A DNA stretch of 10,386 nt from an uncultured Lachnospiraceae bacterium (GTDB lineage Bacteria > Bacillota > Clostridia > Lachnospirales > Lachnospiraceae): contig CAMWNY010000056.1 in NCBI GenBank assembly GCA_947175775.1, positions 1 through 10,386 on the forward strand, read 5' to 3'. A program made the translations under genes and the position numbers. This document shows positions 1 through 6,600 of this stretch, in pieces; the first letter of the stretch is position 1; each line of letters begins with the position of its first letter. Below the pieces are notes generated by a model. The model ran no database searches and was not told where the DNA came from. It worked only from the letters and a program-made list of their open reading frames with translations.

Positions 1-122
1 ACAACATCAATAAGGGAACGGCGACAGCAGTGATTAAGGGTATCGGCGATTACAGCGGTACAAAGACCGTGAAGTTTAAGATTACACAAAAGACAATGAA
101 AAAAGGAAGTTTAGCGAATTAA
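1..122 (+). CDS. 3' end of a probable surface/secreted protein with a C-terminal Ig-like repeat (partial)
   Basis: The reading frame starting at base 3 is open from the window edge to a TAA at 120-122 and gives 39 residues. It reads NKGTATAVIKGIGDYSGTKT, then VKFKI and a basic tail ending KKGSLAN. The pattern G-T-A-x-V-x-I-K-G-I-G-x-Y-x-G-T-K-x-x-K-F-K-I is the last part of an Ig-like repeat common in Firmicutes surface proteins. The same repeat occurs inside the large protein downstream, for example around its residues 1330-1345 and 1575-1590. The chain stops right after the repeat, with no LPxTG motif or membrane anchor in the visible part. Inference: this is the C-terminus of another extracellular enzyme or adhesin, possibly also pectin-related. 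Its catalytic part lies outside the window, so no function can be assigned. Confidence 0.85.
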   Translation, partial: NINKGTATAVIKGIGDYSGTKTVKFKITQKTMKKGSLAN

Positions 123-310
123 GTTATAAGCAGGAGCTGCCACATGACAGCTCCTGCTTTAACGTTAAAATAGTATGGCTTTTTCTTTATGAATTTCTTT
201 TTTCCCTTGTAAACCTGATAAATCAAATTCGCAAGGGCGACAATGAGTATTCCGATCTGAATTAAATCCTGATATGAACGGATAAGTACATTATGAGGGT
301 ATAAAAACAC
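119..310 (-). CDS. Small single-helix membrane peptide, possible holin-like or type I toxin-like gene, perhaps decayed
   Basis: This minus-strand frame gives up to 63 residues. The core YQDLIQIGILIVALANLIYQ (residues 13-32) is one hydrophobic helix, followed at once by a basic tail (KGKKKFIKKK). That layout, with the short SYxDLIQ lead-in, resembles the small putative holin-like or type I toxin-like peptides of Firmicutes; the family assignment is from memory of the pattern. Against it: the only in-frame start is GTG at 308-310 without a clear ribosome site. An ATG at 289-291 is one base out of frame; a single extra base between it and the SYQDLIQ codons would join them. The C-terminus reads through the 129-158 hairpin, and the stop overlaps the stop of the left gene. 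It may be a frameshifted remnant or chance. Confidence 0.35.
   Translation of the reverse strand: MFLYPHNVLIRSYQDLIQIGILIVALANLIYQVYKGKKKFIKKKPYYFNVKAGAVMWQLLLIT
129..160 (+). terminator. Hairpin behind the partial gene, probable Rho-independent terminator
   Basis: AGCAGGAGCTG (129-139) pairs perfectly with CAGCTCCTGCT (148-158), an 11-bp GC-rich stem with an 8-base loop, starting 6 bases after the stop codon. The following T run is short (158-160), so termination may be incomplete. The stronger hairpin at 356-403 may finish the job. Confidence 0.7.
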
Positions 311-355
311 GCCAAAGCTCAGAATTTATATGAAAACAACAAAATAACCCATTAA

Positions 356-403
356 AAAAAACACCTTATTGTACAGATTTCACAGTACAGGCGGGTGTTT
401 TTT
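356..403. terminator. Two-way Rho-independent terminator
   Basis: AAAAAACACC (356-365) pairs with GGTGTTTTTT (394-403). An inner stem TGTAC/GTACA (370-374 with 385-389) follows after a 4x4 interior loop. There is a T run on the plus strand (398-403) and an A run (354-361) that is a T run on the minus strand, so it can stop transcription in both directions. It insulates the promoter of the large gene from upstream read-through. Confidence 0.75.
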
Positions 404-404
404 G

Positions 405-419
405 TAACAATATTTGTTA
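405..419. promoter_or_regulatory. 15-bp inverted repeat upstream of the -35, possible regulator site
   Basis: TAACAA (405-410), three bases, then TTGTTA (414-419) form a perfect dyad. Its centre is about 54 bases before the expected transcription start, a place where activators often bind. No known regulator motif was recognised, and in A+T-rich DNA such dyads can occur by chance. Confidence 0.35.
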
Positions 420-427
420 AATTTGAT

Positions 428-458
428 TTGACTATGACGCAATGTCATACTTTATAAT
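428..458 (+). promoter_or_regulatory. Probable sigma-A promoter of the large esterase gene, with 19-bp spacer
   Basis: TTGACT (428-433) matches the -35 box and TATAAT (453-458) is a perfect -10 box, 19 bases apart. Transcription would start near 465, giving a leader of about 64 bases. A 17-base spacer is usual; 19 is long and typical of promoters activated by MerR-family proteins. A shifted -10, TTTATA at 451-456, would give 17 bases but is a poorer match. Confidence 0.7.
433..449. promoter_or_regulatory. 17-bp dyad inside the promoter spacer, candidate operator
   Basis: TATGAC (433-438), five bases, then GTCATA (444-449) form a perfect inverted repeat lying between the -35 and -10 boxes. 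A protein bound here would either block polymerase or, if MerR-like, distort the long spacer and activate. The regulator gene is not in the window. Confidence 0.5.
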
Positions 459-470
459 AAAAACATAGCA

Positions 471-501
471 TTAGAGTGTAAATGGGGATTTTGCGCTCTA
501 A
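471..501 (+). promoter_or_regulatory. Hairpin in the 5' leader of the esterase mRNA
   Basis: TTAGAGTGT (471-479) pairs with GCGCTCTAA (493-501), with two G-U pairs and a 13-base loop. It lies at the very start of the predicted transcript and is not followed by a T run, so it is not a terminator. It may protect the 5' end of this long mRNA. No riboswitch class was recognised. Confidence 0.4.
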
Positions 502-513
502 ATATAAAAATAA

Positions 514-523
514 AAAGGAGGAG
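514..523 (+). promoter_or_regulatory. Strong ribosome binding site that fixes the start at 529
   Basis: AAAGGAGGAG includes GGAGG (517-521), placed 7 bases before ATG 529. The next in-frame ATG (538) would be 16 bases away, so 529 is preferred. Confidence 0.9.
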
Positions 524-528
524 CGGGT

Positions 529-633
529 ATGCTTAACATGAAAAACAAGCTGGCAAAACGGATTATGGCGTTTGTGCTTTCGGGAGCAATGGTAATCTCC
601 GGACTGGCACCAACGGGAATGACCGCGTATGCT
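529..633 (+). other. Signal peptide (residues 1-35)
   Basis: A basic start (MLNMKNKLAKR) is followed by a hydrophobic core (IMAFVLSGAMVISGLAP) and AYA at residues 33-35 before AE, a standard signal peptidase I site. No Cys lipobox is present, so it is not a lipoprotein. Confidence 0.92.
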
Positions 634-3600
634 GCAGAAGCCTCAACGGAAATTTCGACAGAAGCTGTGGAAGAGTCCTTTGAGGAGACGGAACAGAACG
701 AATCAGAGGTTGTTTCAGACAAGGCAGATGAAGAAACACCTGGCGAAGACTCCGGAGCAGATGTGAAGGAGGAAGAGACGACCGAGACTGCGGAAGAAGA
801 AGAGACAGCAAAGGATGCTGCTCCGACGAGTACGGTTGAGGAAACAGAAACGATGGTAGTGGAGGATACTGCCGTTGAGGAAGTCACAAAAGTAGAGGAG
901 AATAAAGCAACGAGTCTTAAACTTGTGATGAATGACTTAGGTACGGACTTGAATATAGCGGAAGATGCTCCGGCTGTTGCTTTAGAAAACGATTATACAA
1001 AAAATGGCTTTACTGTAAAGAAAGGCGCTAAAACAAGAGGTAGCGGTAATAGAGAGGTAGACGGTGTTACAATAAAACAAAGAATTCAGTTGAATGGTGC
1101 AGGCACCACAAGCTCAAACAGTATATGTTTTACCGCAGACGCTGCAGGTACTTTGACAGTATATGCAGACAGTTCAAACTCAAGTGATAAGGTTTTGGGA
1201 TTATATGATGCAGCTTATACTGCAATAGGTGATCCTGCAAGTGCAGAATATCCTGGAAAAATAATTGCTGCCCATAAGTTAAATACACTTACTTATACGA
1301 TAAGTGGAGCAGGAACATATTATGTTGGCGCTGTAGAGGGCGGAATTCATATTTATCAAATTGAATTCAATTCAGAAGGCGGCACTACAGGTCCCGAGGA
1401 ATCTTCCACTACCGAGGAGTCATCTGAAGAAGGACCATCCATTCCTGATGATGAAAAGCATACGGTATGGGTAGTTGGTGATTCGACGGTATCGGCATAT
1501 GATACCTTGCAAGGATATTATGCAAAGTATGGCTATGGAACACAGCTTCAAACATATTTTGACGGATATTATGTAGTCAATAATATAGCAGCTTCAGGAA
1601 GAAGTTCAAAAAGTTATTTGACAGAAAGCAAAGCTGCGTATGAGAAATTAACAACTCAAATAAAAAGTGGTGATGTTCTTATCATTGGATTTGGACATAA
1701 TGATGAAAAGCATGAAGTGCCTAGGTATACCAGCCCTGTTGGAGATTATAATACAGAGGGTTCTTTTGCAAAATCACTTTATGACAATTATGTAAAGATT
1801 GCACTTGTTAAGGGGGCACAGCCTATTCTTTGTACGCCTATTGTCAGAAGAAGCAAGACGGATACGCTTAGTGATAAGGACTGTCATATTGTAGCGGGAG
1901 AAACAATAACCTCAGGTGACAATGCAGGCACTTATGAAGGCGGAAATTATGCACAGGCAATAATTGATCTTGGTGCTGCAGTGAATGTACCTGTTGTAGA
2001 TTTGACTGCTCTTACAAAAGCTCTTTATGAGGAGATTGGGGCAGAGGGAACACTTTATATGCACCAGTGGACAGGTAAGACTTCTAATACGGTAGATAAT
2101 ACACATTTAAATATTTATGGTGCTAAGAAAGTTGCTCATATGCTTGCGACAGAGATAGATAAGTGGAAAGCAGAAACAAGCGAGTGGAAAGACATAGATA
2201 TAGCACAGCATGTTAAGAATTTGGATAAAATACCTACCAAAGAGAATGATTTGGTTGAAAATCCTGGCTTTACGTCGAGTGATCCCGGTTATAAGCCGCC
2301 AACAACAGGCAGTACACTTTGGGAAAATTATGGAATCTTTAAAGGTACTGCATTTGGAGCATTAGGTGGAACGCCTAATAAAACTAATTATACGTTTGGA
2401 AAAGATGATAATAATAATATGCGTATAATGGTTAGTAATAACAAAGGTAAACTGTCAAATGATCAGAACGGTATAGCAATGTATTATTATCAAATACCTG
2501 CTGACAGTATATTTGAACTTTCTGCTAAGGCTACAGTTAAGGCCATTGATAATGGTGGTCAAGTAGGATTTGGTCTTATGGCACGTGACAATATCTATAT
2601 TGATAAAAATGATTCGTCACTTGTAGGAGATTATGTAGTGGCAGGTACGCTCGGAAGTGGTAAAGCAAATTGTTTTTACAATTTAGGAAGTATTTTAACA
2701 AAAGGTTCCAATTCTAATGATGTTGCAGCTCCGGCAGTAGGTGATACATATGAGTTAAGCATTGTGAGCAATCAGGAGGGACGCTCATGTAAATTTGGAA
2801 ATAATGAAGCAGTATCGGGCGGGTTTGATTTTCAACTTACTGCTATTGATGCGGAATACCAGTATATTGGAATGTTTGTAGCAAGAAATGCAGATATAGT
2901 ATTTTCTGATATTAAACTTAAAGTAGACGGTGAAGAAGTAGACATTATGGGAGAAGTTACACCTCCAGAACCTTCTGAACCTGAAGGTCCAAGCGGTGAC
3001 GACGACCTTTCTGTAGAAGGCGATGGCGGAAAAGTCAATGTTGCAGACGGACTTTTGAAAGGCAAGAAGTACGGATATAAGGATGTGGCTACATTTACGG
3101 TACTTCAGGATATGACCTTCAAAACGGGCGTTATCAATAGTCAACAAGAGTGGGATTCATATGCAATTAGTGTTGATGGCGAAGACTATCCGGGCTGCGT
3201 ACAGGGTGACAATGGTCCGGGTGCGTCACATGCTGTTCAGACTGAGGAGAAGGCAGTAATTGAAATAAAGGCAATCCAAAACAGTAAGATTACATTTATC
3301 TTGAGACAAAACGATAAACCGTTGTATTTTGTTGATACAGCAGATGCTGCATATACAGCGCAGGATATTGCTTTGTCAGGCAACACGCCTGGGAAACGTA
3401 CGTTCTATATGAAGGGCGGTCATACGTATCAGTTCTATGCTGGCGGTTCGAAGGTAATGGTAGCTGGAATCTCTATTGCAAAAAGCGGTGCAGACGATGA
3501 AGGATGGCCGTTTAACGATGAGAGCAAACCCGAGGGACCAGGCGATGAAGGTTCAAGCCAGCCGGGAACAGGCGAGGGAGATTCGAGTCAGCCGGGAACA

Positions 3601-6600
3601 GGCGAGGGAGATTCGAGTCAGCCAGGCTCAGGTGATGAAGGTTCAAGTGAGCAGAATCCAAGTACACCAGGAACAGGTGAGGAAGAGCCGGATACACCAC
3701 CTACAAAAATACCGGCAGACGATAAGATTAAGACAATCTCTATCAGCGGAAGCAGAATTAAGATTGAGGCAGCGAACCTCGTAGCAAATCCTAAGAAGGC
3801 ACAGTATAATGTAACAGTTACTTATACATATACTGATAAGGATGGCGTTCGTTATCAGCAGCAGCTTACGGAAGGCTTGCATTATGAAGTAAGCTTTGTT
3901 GGAACATCTGATGGAAAAACTGTAGGAGAGCAGAAAATCAACATCACAGGTACAGGCACAAGTAAAAATGCAGTTACAGATTTAGGTAAATTTGTCAATA
4001 AAAAGACGGTTTCTTACCAGCTGGTAGATAAGAAAGCAGCAGTTAAAACAAATGATATTTCAAAGGTAAGAACGATTGCCCTTGATAAGAATGCGGTAAA
4101 GAATTTATCGTACACAGGTAATTATATTACACCGGTGCCGGCTATTACAGGCATTGAGGAAAAGAATGCGGACGGAAAAGCAAATTACCAATATGTATAC
4201 AAGAACAATGTAAACGCAGGAAAGGCAAGTGTTACAGTAATCGGACAAGGCGATTACTACGGCGCGAAGGTACTTTCTTATACCATCAAGCCGACAGACC
4301 TTTCTAAGCCGACAGAAGAGCTGAAACTTTCTGCATCAAATGTAAAAGAGTTTGCCGGAAGCGGAAAGGCATACAGCGTTGAGGAAGCATTTGAGTATAA
4401 GGGAACTCCTGTAGTATTACACAATCTTACATTGACATATGCAGGTAAGAAACTGAGACCGCAGGAAGACTACACAATTGCTTATAAAGTAAATACACAG
4501 AAGGGCACGGGAACAGCAACCATTAAGGGTATCAATAACTTTAAGGGTTCTATCAAGATTGATTACAAGATGGCAATCAATCAGGATGTTGCAACAATCC
4601 TTGGAACTTTGAACACTCCTGAAAATGCAGTTCCGGCAGAGTACTCTTCTAAGGGAGCAAGACTTACAGAAATTAAGTTATCTAACGGTGTAACGCTAAA
4701 AGAGAATGCGGACTACAAAGTAAAATATGGTAAAGAGTGTAAAACTGTTACAGTGGGTCAGAAAGATCTTACAGTAACAATAACAGGAGCAGGCGCATAC
4801 AAGAATGCAATTGCGAAGGATACACCGATTGCGATTGAAGTAATAAAAGGTAAATACCACATTAAGGATGGAACGGTTGTAGATGCGAAAAAGGCTGCGG
4901 ATGATGCAAAACTTATCAGTGCAGCAAAGATAACAGACGCATCAGGTGCAAAAGTTAAAAACGTAACGCTTGCTGAACGCAAGGCAGACGAGCCGATTAC
5001 ATCTATTACGGTAATACCGGGTGACACAGAGAATTATGAAGAGACAACGCTTTCTTGCCGTGTGGCAGCAAAACTTGGCAGTGTGAAGCAGGTTGTAAAT
5101 ATTCCGGATCAGGCATTTGACGGTGTCAATTCCGTAACGGTTACAAAGCAGAATATTGCAGACGCTCTTGGTATTGATGCGAAGAATTTCCGCATTGTTT
5201 CATATAAGAATAACCATAAGCTTGGATCAGCTACAGTAACGGTTGAAGGTACAGGTTCGTACTATGGAACAAAGAACCTCAAGTTTAAGATTGTTCCGGA
5301 TAAGATTAACCCTGATGATATTGCAGGCGGCGACGAAGAGGAAACAAGTGTAATCGAGGATCCTTCTGTTGAGGAAAGCGAAGGCACAACAGAGAGCGGA
5401 GAAACAACAGAAAGCTCAGGTACGACAGAGAGTGGCGGCACGGACGAGAGTTCAACGGAAGAAAGCTCCGACACGGAAGGCAGCTCTGGCGAAGACCCTG
5501 ATAAGCCGACGCCTCCAGTAGAAACGGATGGAAAGCTGATTGATGTTTGGGATTTCGGCGTAAAGAATGAGACAGATGCAAAGGTGTATAAGAATCATGT
5601 TACATCAGATCTATGGGATGCCAGTGAAGGTCTTGGGGACGACGGTAAATACACCAAAGCCGGCACAGTTGCATTTGGTGATTTAGAGGTGGCTTTTGCC
5701 AGTGGTGACCGTGTTTATAAAGCAAGTGGAAAGACAGCAGGAGCCGGTAAAAAGACGACGTTTGAGGATTATACGGCAGAGGGACATTATTATTGCGGAG
5801 GAACTGGTAGTTCTAGCAGGAGGTATTTAACAATTAATAATGTTTCTGCGGGCGATAAAATATATGTATATGTGGCAATGAATAATGCGTCAATTATGAC
5901 AAGTGACGAGAAACTTCATTTTGACTATCAGGGTAAAGATGGAGAGCAGAAGGACGAGAGAATGGTAAAAGACGCGACAAAGCTTTCGTTTATGGCAAAT
6001 TATTCAGGAACATATAAGATATGGACGAGTGCGGATGCTACCTTAAGCGATGGTAAAATAGGCGGAAAGCCAAATTACTGCAGGGTTGTAAGAGTTCCGG
6101 CGGTAGAGGTAGCGGGAAATATTGATAAAGGCGCGCTCGAATCGCTTGAAGGCGTAACAATTAAATTTGTTAATAACGATACAGGTGTAGAAACACTTGC
6201 AACAATTGACGGAGCTACTTACCGGACAACACTTGCAGGAGGTTATACGTATACAGCGGTGCTTACAGGTGCGACTGGCTATGGATTTACAAAAGAGACA
6301 AAGAATATAACAGTAAATGACAGTGACGCAGCATCCGGAAAGAGCTGGGATCTTACAGTAGAAAAAAAACAGACATACAAATGTTCGGGAAGCATTACAG
6401 GATTTGAAGAAGGCTATCTTGCAGACAAGACGCTTGTTGTAAAATTTAAGACAGAAAACAATACTATAGTAGTCAATCTGAATGAAACACTTAGTTTCAG
6501 TGATATTGATTTAGAGCCGGATGAGGAATATACAGTTATTCTTGAAGGCGTAAATGATTACGAAGTAAAGAGCGGTTCTCCGTTTAAAAATAGCGGAAGC

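Noticed and set aside
465..528. Riboswitch in the 64-base leader
   Set aside because: The leader is too short and holds only one simple hairpin; no conserved riboswitch core was recognised.
538..540. ATG at 538 as the start of the esterase
   Set aside because: It is 16 bases from the GGAGG site, whereas ATG 529 is at 7 bases; the signal peptide works with either, so 529 was kept.
498..887. Minus-strand ORF of 129 codons rich in Ser, Val and Ala
   Set aside because: It is the mirror of the Glu/Thr/Ser-rich linker and signal region of the esterase; low-complexity coding DNA readily leaves open frames on the other strand, and no ribosome site is seen.
3476..3784. Plus-strand ORF in another frame across the 30-bp repeats
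   Set aside because: Its repetitive Arg/Gln/Val protein is just the shifted reading of the linker repeats.
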